The position numbers were made by a program, and so were the translations under genes. Of a DNA stretch of 12,063 nucleotides, positions 6,003-12,063 are shown piece after piece. Below the pieces are notes generated by a model, which was not told the origin of the DNA, made no database searches, and saw nothing but the letters and a program-made list of their open reading frames with translations. Location: NCBI GenBank assembly GCA_036397975.1, contig DASWHW010000046.1:1-12063 (forward strand), written 5' to 3'. Position 1 is the first letter of the stretch; each line of letters starts with the position of its first letter. The DNA comes from SZUA-287 sp036397975 (GTDB lineage: Bacteria; Bacteroidota; Ignavibacteria; UBA10030; UBA6906).

Positions 6003-6242
6003 ATGATGAAAAACATCAAAGTTCTCGGCTCAGGCTGTTCAAAGTGCAAGGTTCTCGAACAACGGCTGCAAGCGTTGAAAACAGAGCATGGTCTTGATTT
6101 CCATCTCGTCAAGATATCCGACCTCAAGGAGATCATTTCCTATGGAATCATGATGACACCAGGGCTGGTCATCGATGGCGAAGTGAAAAGCATTGGGACC
6201 GTACCCAAAGATTCTCAACTCTTACAATGGATCAAGGAGTAG
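6003..6242 (+). CDS. MTH895-like small thioredoxin-fold redox protein, copy 2
   Basis: 79 residues; the tandem ATG codons at 6003 and 6006 follow AGGAGA that overlaps the permease TAG, so translation is probably coupled. The order of elements is as in copy 1: strand, GSGCSKCK (C12, C15), a helix, and the cis-proline loop MTPGLVIDG (P53), ending with a C-terminal helix. No export signal is present. It differs from copy 1 at most surface positions and in the residues between the cysteines (SK instead of MN), so the two are diverged paralogues rather than a recent copy and may have different redox potentials or partners. The next gene starts six bases after its stop codon. Confidence 0.85.
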   Translation: MMKNIKVLGSGCSKCKVLEQRLQALKTEHGLDFHLVKISDLKEIISYGIMMTPGLVIDGEVKSIGTVPKDSQLLQWIKE

Positions 6243-6247
6243 AAGAA

Positions 6248-6673
6248 ATGAATAAGCAGACGCTCATCCTTGTTGCTGTGATTGTACTTGGCATGATCAC
6301 AGCGACTGCCGTGGGGCAATTGAAGGCGAACAAATCAACTACATCCAACACAAACAATGAGAAAGCGCTTGTTACGTTTGTGGAGCTCGGATCCGTGAAG
6401 TGCATCCCCTGTCGTCAGATGCAACCGGTGATGAAAGCCATCGAGGAGAAGTACGGCGAGCAGGTGAACGTCGTGTTCTATGACGTCTGGAAAGCTGACC
6501 AGGCCGAGTATGCAGAGAAGTATGGCATACGGGTGATTCCCACACAGGTTTTCCTCGACAAGAACGGCAAGGAATTCTTCAGACATGAAGGTTTCTATCC
6601 TGAAGCAGAGATCGACAAGCTTTTCCAGAATCGGGGCTTGAAAGTCCGAGTGGAGAATAGCCATGCTCGATGA
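6248..6673 (+). CDS. Membrane-anchored or exported thioredoxin-like protein
   Basis: 141 residues from the ATG at 6248, which has AAGGAG seven bases upstream; an in-frame ATG at 6227 inside the previous gene is less likely because it would put acidic residues before the membrane segment. Residues 5-23 are a hydrophobic signal anchor or signal peptide. A thioredoxin domain follows: VTFVELGSVKCIPCRQMQPV with the active site C52-I-P-C55, FYDVWK, and the cis-proline RVIPTQVFLD (P98). This is the reducing type of exported thioredoxin that receives electrons from CcdA/DsbD-type membrane proteins, and the next gene encodes such a protein, overlapping this one by 11 bases. The probable job is to keep an extracytoplasmic thiol, or a metalloid-binding site, reduced. 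Confidence 0.85.
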   Translation: MNKQTLILVAVIVLGMITATAVGQLKANKSTTSNTNNEKALVTFVELGSVKCIPCRQMQPVMKAIEEKYGEQVNVVFYDVWKADQAEYAEKYGIRVIPTQVFLDKNGKEFFRHEGFYPEAEIDKLFQNRGLKVRVENSHAR

Positions 6674-7365
6674 CCTGTTCACTTGGCTGAGTATGGCAAT
6701 GAGCGAAACATTTGGACTCGCTCTGGTTGCCGCCTTGGGTTGGGGTGTCATCAGCATTATCCTCAGTCCGTGTCACCTCTCCAGTATTCCCCTTGTTATC
6801 GGGTACATCAGCAGTCAGGGCAAGGAAGGGGTGAAGCGCTCGTACTCGCCTCTCCCTCGTGTTTGGCGTAGGGATCCTGATCACGATCGGATTGATTGGA
6901 GCGATTACCGCTTCCGCCGGTCGGATGATGGGAGATGTCGGGATGTTGGGCAACATCATCGTAGCCGGGGTGTTTTTCGTGGTCGGTCTTTACCTGATGG
7001 ATGTCATTGATTTGTCATGGAACGGATTCATGCCGCAAAAATCGTATGCACGGGGGTGGAAGGGGGCGTTGCTGCTGGGACTCATCTTCGGTATCGGCCT
7101 TGGCCCGTGCACGTTTGCCTACATGGCACCAGTACTCAGTGTGGCGTTTAGCGTTGCAACGACGAACATGCTTCAGGCACTCTCCCTAACCGCTGCGTTC
7201 GGCGTCGGCCACTGTGCAGTGATTGTTGCAGCAGGAGGCACAGCGGGAACGGTGCAGAAGTATCTCAACTGGACCGATCATTCAAAGGGTGCGACCTGGT
7301 TGAAGCGCAGCGCAGGTGTGCTGGTAATGCTGGGGGGAGTGTACTACATCTACACTGCATTTTGA
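6663..7365 (+). pseudogene. CcdA/DsbD-type transmembrane thiol-electron transporter, frameshifted
   Basis: The two halves of one CcdA-like protein lie in different frames. The first (from the ATG at 6663, GGAG seven bases upstream) contains TM1 with LSPCHLSSIPLVIGY (C37) and a hydrophilic loop GKEGVKRSY; it then runs into unrelated sequence. The second resumes near 6850-6859 with LSLVFGVGILITIGLIGAIT and continues through GLIFGIGLGPCTFAYMAPVL, which carries the second redox cysteine, to MLGGVYYIYTAF. The total span of 703 bases is one more than a multiple of three, so a single extra base within about 6835-6858 explains the break; the repaired product would be about 233 residues with six membrane helices, the usual CcdA size. 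The family carries electrons from cytoplasmic thioredoxin to exported thioredoxins such as the preceding gene product. Whether the break is a sequencing error, a true mutation or programmed frameshifting cannot be settled here. Confidence 0.85.
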
Positions 7366-7434
7366 GAATGAATGATAAGCGTCCTCCACGGACCTCCGGT
7401 GGCGACCACAAACCGCTTTTGATTTTCTGCCGGG

Positions 7435-7466
7435 TTTGTTTCTCCATAGCCTTTTCACTAAATTTG
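7435..7466 (+). promoter_or_regulatory. Bacteroidetes-type promoter for the isocitrate dehydrogenase gene
   Basis: TTTG at 7435-7438 and TAAATTTG at 7459-7466, spaced by 20 bp, match the TTTG / TAnnTTTG pattern described for Bacteroidetes promoters in every defined position. The expected start of transcription near 7473 leaves a short leader of about 23 nt with AAGG before the ATG at 7496, and this supports that start over an upstream in-frame TTG at 7436. Confidence 0.5.
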
Positions 7467-7495
7467 CACCCCTTTTAAAAGATCCGAAGGAACCG

Positions 7496-8503
7496 ATGCA
7501 CAAAGTTACTCTGATCCCTGGAGACGGAATTGGTCCGAGCATTGCTGATGTAACGGTCCGAGTTATCGAGGCTGCGGGAGTGAAGATAGATTGGGACCGG
7601 GTTGCCGCAGGCTTGGCGGCAATCGATAAGTATAAGGATCCCCTTCCGCCGCATGTCATCGAGTCGATCAAGAAGACCAGGGTTGCGTTGAAAGGTCCGC
7701 TCACCACTCCGGTAGGTTCCGGCTTTCGAAGTGTGAATGTCGCTCTTCGCAAGGAATTCGATCTGTATGCGAACGTCCGTCCAACAAAGACATTTGAAGG
7801 CGTTCCCTCTCGTTACAGCGATATCGACCTGGTTATTATCCGGGAAAATACAGAAGGGCTTTACACCGGCATTGAGCACTTTATCGGTGCAAACGAAGAT
7901 ATCGCGGAAATGGTCGGGATCGTCACCCGAACAGGATCGCAACGGGTGGCGGAGTACGCATTTGAGTTCGCGCGTACGCACGGACGAAAGAGAGTGACCA
8001 TCGTCCACAAAGCAAATATCCTCAAGTATACGCAAGGCCTCTTCCTGAAAGTTGCTCATGAAGTAGCCACGCGGTACCCTGAAATTGAGGTGAATGATCG
8101 AATCATTGATAACACAGCGATGCAACTGGTGATCAATCCTCATCAATTCGATGTCATCGTCACGACGAATCTATTCGGCGATATCCTCTCCGACCTGGCT
8201 TCAGGATTGGTCGGGGGCCTGGGATTAGCGCCCGGTGCGAACATCGGGTTTGAGACAGCAATCTTTGAAGCAGTTCATGGCAGCGCCCCGGATATCGCTG
8301 GGAAAAATATCGCAAATCCTTGTGCATTAATTCTTGCGGGTGTTGCAATGCTGCGACATATCGGGGAAGGGGAGGCCGCAAGGAGGATTGAGAAGGCAGT
8401 CAGCGCTGTCTTGAAGGAGGGAAAGGCGGTGACTGCCGATCTTAAGAAGCAAGGGTCTGTCGGAACGAACGAGATGGGGGAAGCGATTATTGCGAAACTA
8501 TAA
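7496..8503 (+). CDS. icd: NAD-type isocitrate dehydrogenase (isocitrate/isopropylmalate dehydrogenase family)
   Basis: 335 residues from the ATG at 7496 (AAGG five bases upstream). It oxidatively decarboxylates isocitrate to 2-oxoglutarate in the TCA cycle, in the cytoplasm. The N-terminus LIPGDGIGPSI, the substrate region GSGFRSVNVALRKEFDLYA with VRP (S79, N81, R85, R95), RENTEGLYTGIEH (R116, Y123), K172 in HKANILK, and the metal aspartates D205, D229 and D233 are all in place. Coenzyme preference is read from HGSAPDIAGK: D266-I267 replace the Lys-Tyr pair that binds the 2'-phosphate in E. coli NADP-enzyme, so NAD is expected. The length matches the short NAD-IDH class. Homoisocitrate or isopropylmalate dehydrogenase is a lesser alternative; ENTEGLYTGIEH favours isocitrate. 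It stands alone with its own promoter and terminator, separate from the thiol operon. Confidence 0.88.
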   Translation: MHKVTLIPGDGIGPSIADVTVRVIEAAGVKIDWDRVAAGLAAIDKYKDPLPPHVIESIKKTRVALKGPLTTPVGSGFRSVNVALRKEFDLYANVRPTKTFEGVPSRYSDIDLVIIRENTEGLYTGIEHFIGANEDIAEMVGIVTRTGSQRVAEYAFEFARTHGRKRVTIVHKANILKYTQGLFLKVAHEVATRYPEIEVNDRIIDNTAMQLVINPHQFDVIVTTNLFGDILSDLASGLVGGLGLAPGANIGFETAIFEAVHGSAPDIAGKNIANPCALILAGVAMLRHIGEGEAARRIEKAVSAVLKEGKAVTADLKKQGSVGTNEMGEAIIAKL

Positions 8504-8507
8504 ACAG

Positions 8508-8530
8508 AAGAGGCGCCGAAGCGCCTCTTT
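8508..8530. terminator. Bidirectional rho-independent terminator between icd and the M16 genes
   Basis: AAGAGGCGC (8508-8516) and GCGCCTCTT (8521-8529) form a perfect 9-bp GC-rich stem with a CGAA tetraloop. It lies between two convergent stop codons (8503 and 8545). T residues follow on the plus strand (CTCTTTGATT); on the minus strand the stem is followed by CTGTTT. It probably serves both genes, more strongly the plus-strand icd. Confidence 0.8.
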
Positions 8531-8544
8531 GATTCCTCATCGGC

Positions 8545-9996
8545 CTAGGGATTAATCTTTTTTCCATCAGTATCGCACAATACCGTCTCACCGAAATTCA
8601 TCTTTTCCACCGACTCCCTTACGACGCTCAAATCTCCCACAAATACAACTGCCATCTTTGAAGAGTCAAGGTATTTTTTGGCTGCGCCTTTGACCTCATC
8701 CAGAGTAACTTTGTCAATTGCCTGGAGATAGGTCTGGTAGTAATCATCGGGGAGATCGTACAAGACCAAATTCCTGAGTGCGTTGGCTACCTGTGAGGGT
8801 GTTTCAAAGCTCAAAGCGAAGTTGCCGGTGAGCCCTTTCTTCACAAAGGCCAATTCGTCCGCAGTTACTCCCTCGTTGTGCATTAAATCGATCTCCGACA
8901 GAAACTCAAGTATGGAACTGTCTGTCTTTGCTGTCGTGACCGCTGCATTCGCGATGAACGGACCCGGTTTTTTGTTAAACGAAAAGGACGAGCGTGCACC
9001 ATATGTATATCCATGCTTTTCCCTAAGACTGATATTCAATCTGCTGCTGAACTGTCCCCCAAGAACCCGATTCATCAGGTTGACCGTCTGAAAGTCTTCA
9101 GTGTTTCTTGCAAGAGCCGGATAGCCAATCCGGATTTCCGATTGCGCAGCACCAGGCTTGTCGATCATATAGACCCGTCTCCTGTCCACACTTGGGGTTG
9201 GTGGAAATGACGCAGCCCGCGTCTCGCCCTTCTTCCATGAACTGAATGCCTTTTCCAGCTTTGGCGTTACGGAAGCAAGTGAAACGTCTCCGACAACAAC
9301 CATGGTGGCATTGTTTGGGAGATAATGACTTCCATAGAATGAAACGAGATTCTCTCGGGTGAGATTCGAGATCGATGATTCGGTTCCGGAAGAATTTATT
9401 CCGTACGGATGCTGCGGCCCGTACACGACATAGCTGAACGCATTACTTGCAATCGTGCCAGGCTGATCCTTCTGTTGCAGGATGGAAGTGAGTCGTTGAT
9501 TCTTGATTCGATCGAATTCGGCCTGTGGGAAGGTCGGATGGAGGAGAACGTCCGCAAACACATTCAACGCCGCATCCGTGTGTTTCGTTAAGGTGTTGAG
9601 TGATGCGAATGTGCCATCAGTGGTCGCACGAACATCCATGGACGCCCCGATGAAGTCTATCTCGTCGGCGATCTGAAGTGCGGTCCGGCTCTTCGTCCCT
9701 TCATCCATCATATCTGCTGTCATGGAAGAAAGACCGGGTTGATCTAGCGGGTCAAACTCTGTTCCCGCATTGACGACAAGATTAAACGCAACAAGTGGGA
9801 GTTCATGGTTTTCCACCAGGAGAACTTTTAGCCCATTCGGCAGGGTGAATTTTTGAATTGCGGGGAGCTTCACTGTCGGAACCGGTTGTCCCGGGGGTTG
9901 TTTGCCTCTATCCAGCGTTGACTGTCCATGTGTTTGGCCTGCCATAAGAAGAGCTCCGATAATTCCTGAAACGGCGAGAAGGTAGTTCGGTTTCAT
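8545..9996 (-). CDS. Exported M16-family peptidase-like protein, non-catalytic partner
   Basis: 483 residues with a signal peptide (MKPNYLLAVSGIIGALLMAG, cleavage near THGQS) and AAGGAG nine bases before the ATG. It has both halves of an M16 (pitrilysin/insulinase-like) clamshell: an N-terminal domain (about 48-260) and a C-terminal domain including LREKHGYTYGARSSF, the Arg/Tyr motif. The zinc site is gone: where the partner has FAHLFEH this protein has LSSMTAD (S91, A94, D95), and the downstream glutamate is Q167. Bacterial M16B enzymes commonly work as heterodimers of one zinc-bearing and one inactive but substrate-binding subunit. Its ATG overlaps the TGA of the catalytic gene (ATGA), so equal production is likely. 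The pair should degrade peptides in the periplasm or outside the cell. Confidence 0.88.
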   Translation of the reverse strand: MKPNYLLAVSGIIGALLMAGQTHGQSTLDRGKQPPGQPVPTVKLPAIQKFTLPNGLKVLLVENHELPLVAFNLVVNAGTEFDPLDQPGLSSMTADMMDEGTKSRTALQIADEIDFIGASMDVRATTDGTFASLNTLTKHTDAALNVFADVLLHPTFPQAEFDRIKNQRLTSILQQKDQPGTIASNAFSYVVYGPQHPYGINSSGTESSISNLTRENLVSFYGSHYLPNNATMVVVGDVSLASVTPKLEKAFSSWKKGETRAASFPPTPSVDRRRVYMIDKPGAAQSEIRIGYPALARNTEDFQTVNLMNRVLGGQFSSRLNISLREKHGYTYGARSSFSFNKKPGPFIANAAVTTAKTDSSILEFLSEIDLMHNEGVTADELAFVKKGLTGNFALSFETPSQVANALRNLVLYDLPDDYYQTYLQAIDKVTLDEVKGAAKKYLDSSKMAVVFVGDLSVVRESVEKMNFGETVLCDTDGKKINP

Positions 9997-11396
9997 TTGT
10001 GTGTCTCCTTCTCGTTTGGATTCGCTGCAGCTAATTCAGGTTTACCCTCCGGCACAACGCTGAGAACGACATTCGCTTTTGTCAGATACTTCGTTGCCAC
10101 GGCAAGAACTTCTTTCGGGGTAATACCTTTGAAACGGTCGAATTCCGTGTTAATGTTATTAGGATCTCCGGTGAGGGCATAATACGTTGCGAGGGAATTG
10201 GCTTTCCCAAGGACCGTTGCGCGGCTATTGATAAGGGATGATTCCTTGTTGTTCAGCGAGGTCTGAATTTCTTTTTTGGTGACGCCTTCTTTTAGAAGGC
10301 GCGCAAGTTCCGCCTCCACAGCCGATTCAATTTCCGTCAAGGTCTTTCCCGGTTTAGCAGTGGCAACGATTCCCATTTCTCCGGCAATCTCTGAGCCGTT
10401 CTGATATGCAAACAAGTTTTGAGAGATTTGCTGTTCGTAGACCAACGATTTATACAGGCGGGAATTCTTTCCCGAAGAGAGAATGTCTGTGAGAACATCC
10501 AGCACCGCATCATCGCGAGTGTTCCTTTGTGCGCTTGGCCAGGTGATGTAGAGCCGGGGCAATTGAACCTTGTCTTCAAACATCATGCGCTTGGATTCTT
10601 TGAGGGTCACAAGTTGAACACCCGGCCGTTCAATTTCCTTTCCTTTTGGGACATCACCAAAATATTTCTGCACCCACTCTTTCGTTTGTTTCGGATTGAT
10701 GTCTCCAGCGATTGAGAGTACTGCGTTATTAGGCGCATAGTATAGTCGGAAAAATTCCTTCACATCGTCCAGAGAAGCTGCCGAGAGGTCTTCCATATAG
10801 CCGATGACTGGCCAGCTGTAGGGGTGCCCCTCCGGGTAAAGGGCTTTGTCTATTTTCTCACCTGCTGTTCCGTAGGGTTGGTTGTCCACCCGCTGTCGCC
10901 GTTCGTTCTTAACAACATCCCGCTGGTTGTCCAGTTTCTTCTGCGTCATCGCCGGCAGGAGGAAGCCCATGCGGTCTGATTCAAGCCAGAGAGCAAGCTC
11001 AAGATAATTGCTGGGGACTACCTCGAAGTAGTTTGTTCTGTCACTGCTCGTTGAGCCATTGATGTTTGCGCCGATCTCCTGGAGAAGTTTGAAATGTTGC
11101 TCATCCCCGACGTGCTCTGACCCCTGAAACATCATATGCTCAAACAGATGGGCAAAGCCGGTCCGCTGTGGCTTCTCATTTTTGGAGCCGACATGATAAA
11201 TGACAACGGCTGCGGTTACCGGGGTGGAATGGTCTTCGTGGAGAAGCACCATCATTCCGTTGCTCAAGGTATATTGCTCAAATTCAACCTTCGGCTGCGC
11301 TGGGGCTTGTACAGTGGTGAGGTTTAGCACGAGCACACCAAGCAATAGGACGGCGGCATGAACCGCAGATTTCTGTGAAGCGGACATGGAAGGCAT
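9993..11396 (-). CDS. Exported M16-family zinc metallopeptidase, catalytic subunit
   Basis: 467 residues from the ATG at 11396, chosen because AAGGAG lies eight bases upstream and a signal peptide follows at once (hydrophobic residues 13-27, cleavage near VQAPAQP); the frame itself stays open further upstream to 11537 without a useful start signal. The inverted zinc motif is intact: GFAHLFEHMMFQGS gives H83, E86 and H87, and E165 in KNERRQ lies 78 residues after H87, the usual spacing. The second half (from about 205) is the inactive M16 repeat fold. It precedes the non-catalytic partner with a 4-bp stop/start overlap and so forms a heterodimer-coding operon. Substrates are probably small or unfolded peptides; processing of a specific secreted protein cannot be excluded. 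Confidence 0.9.
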   Translation of the reverse strand: MPSMSASQKSAVHAAVLLLGVLVLNLTTVQAPAQPKVEFEQYTLSNGMMVLLHEDHSTPVTAAVVIYHVGSKNEKPQRTGFAHLFEHMMFQGSEHVGDEQHFKLLQEIGANINGSTSSDRTNYFEVVPSNYLELALWLESDRMGFLLPAMTQKKLDNQRDVVKNERRQRVDNQPYGTAGEKIDKALYPEGHPYSWPVIGYMEDLSAASLDDVKEFFRLYYAPNNAVLSIAGDINPKQTKEWVQKYFGDVPKGKEIERPGVQLVTLKESKRMMFEDKVQLPRLYITWPSAQRNTRDDAVLDVLTDILSSGKNSRLYKSLVYEQQISQNLFAYQNGSEIAGEMGIVATAKPGKTLTEIESAVEAELARLLKEGVTKKEIQTSLNNKESSLINSRATVLGKANSLATYYALTGDPNNINTEFDRFKGITPKEVLAVATKYLTKANVVLSVVPEGKPELAAANPNEKETHK

Positions 11397-11630
11397 ATAC
11401 GTATCTCCTTTGTTGCCATGTGTTGGAAGAAATTCTGGTTTTGTGCGTGGAAAATTCCGCGAAGATTCTCTTGCGAGAACATGGACAATATGCCAAATGT
11501 TGCAAGGAAAGTCCAGCCGATTGATTTCAGCCCTCAAATTGCTATCTTGAATTGTTCAGGGCTCCTTCGAGGGACATTTCCCTCTCCTCCGTTTTTCAAA
11601 AATTTGTTCTCTTTCCATGGAGATTTCACT

Positions 11631-12063
11631 ATGAAGAATCAGCCAAGCTATCCTCGCGTCTTTGCCATACTTCTGACCGTTTGTACCATGGTTTCGCCAG
11701 CCATTTCTCAAAGCATTGTGCAGGTTATTCCTCTTCCTAGTTCGACGTATTTCAATTCTGCATGGGGGCTGACCGCGGATACGAGCAGCTTGTATATCTC
11801 AAGCAATACCTCGAACGCAACGGAAGGGAGAAAGATCTTTCAACTGAATTTTTCCGGGACTGCGATCGATAGTGTCATCGCACCTGCCGGCGTTGTCAGT
11901 AGCCAGGGCCTTGCAAAGGATGATTCAGGCAACTTTTTCTATCTTCGTCGATACACCTCTGCAGGCACAATCATGAAGATTGATGCTCTCGGGACGATTG
12001 TCGATTCGATGCGAATTTCTAAATTCCTCGGAGGCGTTGCATGGGACGGAACTCACGTGTGGT
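11631..12063 (+). CDS. Exported beta-propeller-like protein, N-terminal 144 residues (3' end outside window)
   Basis: The ATG at 11631 has GGAG eight bases upstream. Residues 5-27 form a signal peptide (RVFAILLTVCTMVSPAISQ). The rest shows repeated beta-strand blocks of the type seen in NHL/six-bladed propeller proteins: WGLTADTSSLYISSN, GLAKDDSGNFFYLRR, GTIMKIDALGTIVDSMRI and GGVAWDGTHVW, each placing a Gly-Leu/Val-Ala/Thr-x-Asp turn before a strand. Such proteins from this phylum often end with a sorting tail, but that end is not in the window. It is divergent from the M16 operon, with 234 bp between the two starts. The function is unknown; a surface-bound or secreted binding protein is the most one can infer. 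Confidence 0.7.
   Translation, partial: MKNQPSYPRVFAILLTVCTMVSPAISQSIVQVIPLPSSTYFNSAWGLTADTSSLYISSNTSNATEGRKIFQLNFSGTAIDSVIAPAGVVSSQGLAKDDSGNFFYLRRYTSAGTIMKIDALGTIVDSMRISKFLGGVAWDGTHVW

Noticed and set aside
6859..7365. Second ccdA part read as an independent gene from a GTG at 6859
   Set aside because: It begins in the middle of a membrane segment, lacks a ribosome binding site, and continues exactly where the first part leaves the family alignment.
7378..7410. Imperfect CCACGG / CCGGTGG hairpin after the ccdA-like gene as a terminator
   Set aside because: The stem needs a bulge and is not followed directly by a T tract; the end of the thiol operon transcript is left unassigned.
11569..11584. 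GAGGGA-CATT-TCCCTC hairpin in the divergent region before the propeller-like gene
   Set aside because: A 6-bp stem with no T run directly after it and no gene ending there; possibly part of the leader, but not supportable as a terminator or operator.

Overview
The window looks like a chromosomal segment from a bacterium of the Bacteroidota/Chlorobiota/Ignavibacteria (FCB) neighbourhood. The main clue is the NYPNPFNP-type sorting-tail sequence (the type IX secretion / FlgD-like C-terminal fold) in two neighbouring exported proteins. A TTTG-N20-TAnnTTTG promoter, the form described for Bacteroidetes, stands before the isocitrate dehydrogenase gene. Clear AAGGAG/AGGAG Shine-Dalgarno sites are common, which fits Ignavibacteria-like relatives better than classical Bacteroidetes. 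This placement is inference; no ribosomal marker is present.

Layout. (1) 2-187: the 3' end of a YifB/ComM-type Mg-chelatase-like AAA+ ATPase. (2) 245-3848, all minus strand: an exported M19 dipeptidase with an unusual nested N-terminal region; then a strong terminator (2137-2177) closing a two-gene unit that runs from a MarR-type regulator into a split-Soret-type dihaem cytochrome with a sorting tail. (3) 3849-4225: a 377-bp divergent intergenic region with an 11-bp tandem repeat, a possible 26-codon cysteine-rich ORF with a very good ribosome binding site, and a promoter overlapped by a palindrome in front of arsR. (4) 4226-7365, plus strand: a tightly packed thiol/metalloid operon made of an ArsR repressor with a CxC site, a small MTH895-like redox protein, an ArsP/DUF318 permease, a second MTH895-like redox protein, a membrane-anchored thioredoxin, and a CcdA/DsbD-type electron transporter broken by one extra base. 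(5) 7496-8503: a NAD-type isocitrate dehydrogenase with its own promoter and a bidirectional terminator. (6) 8545-11396, minus strand: a translationally coupled pair of exported M16 zinc-peptidase proteins, one catalytic and one that has lost all four catalytic/metal residues. (7) 11631 onward, plus strand: the start of an exported, beta-propeller-like protein cut by the window end.

How the parts may work together. The ArsR operon reads as a metalloid or organoarsenical response: the repressor senses a thiophilic ligand through Cys34/Cys36, the permease exports the toxic species, and CcdA plus the anchored thioredoxin could carry electrons across the membrane while the two CxxC mini-thioredoxins work on the cytoplasmic face. 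The adjacent MarR/cytochrome unit is divergent and may respond to a related redox or thiol signal, but nothing in the sequence proves that link. The M16 pair and the dipeptidase suggest extracytoplasmic peptide scavenging. The most unusual items are the dipeptidase with a sorting-tail-like domain apparently inserted inside a carboxypeptidase-regulatory-like fold, the sorting-tailed split-Soret cytochrome, the duplicated mini-thioredoxins around the permease, and the frameshifted ccdA.
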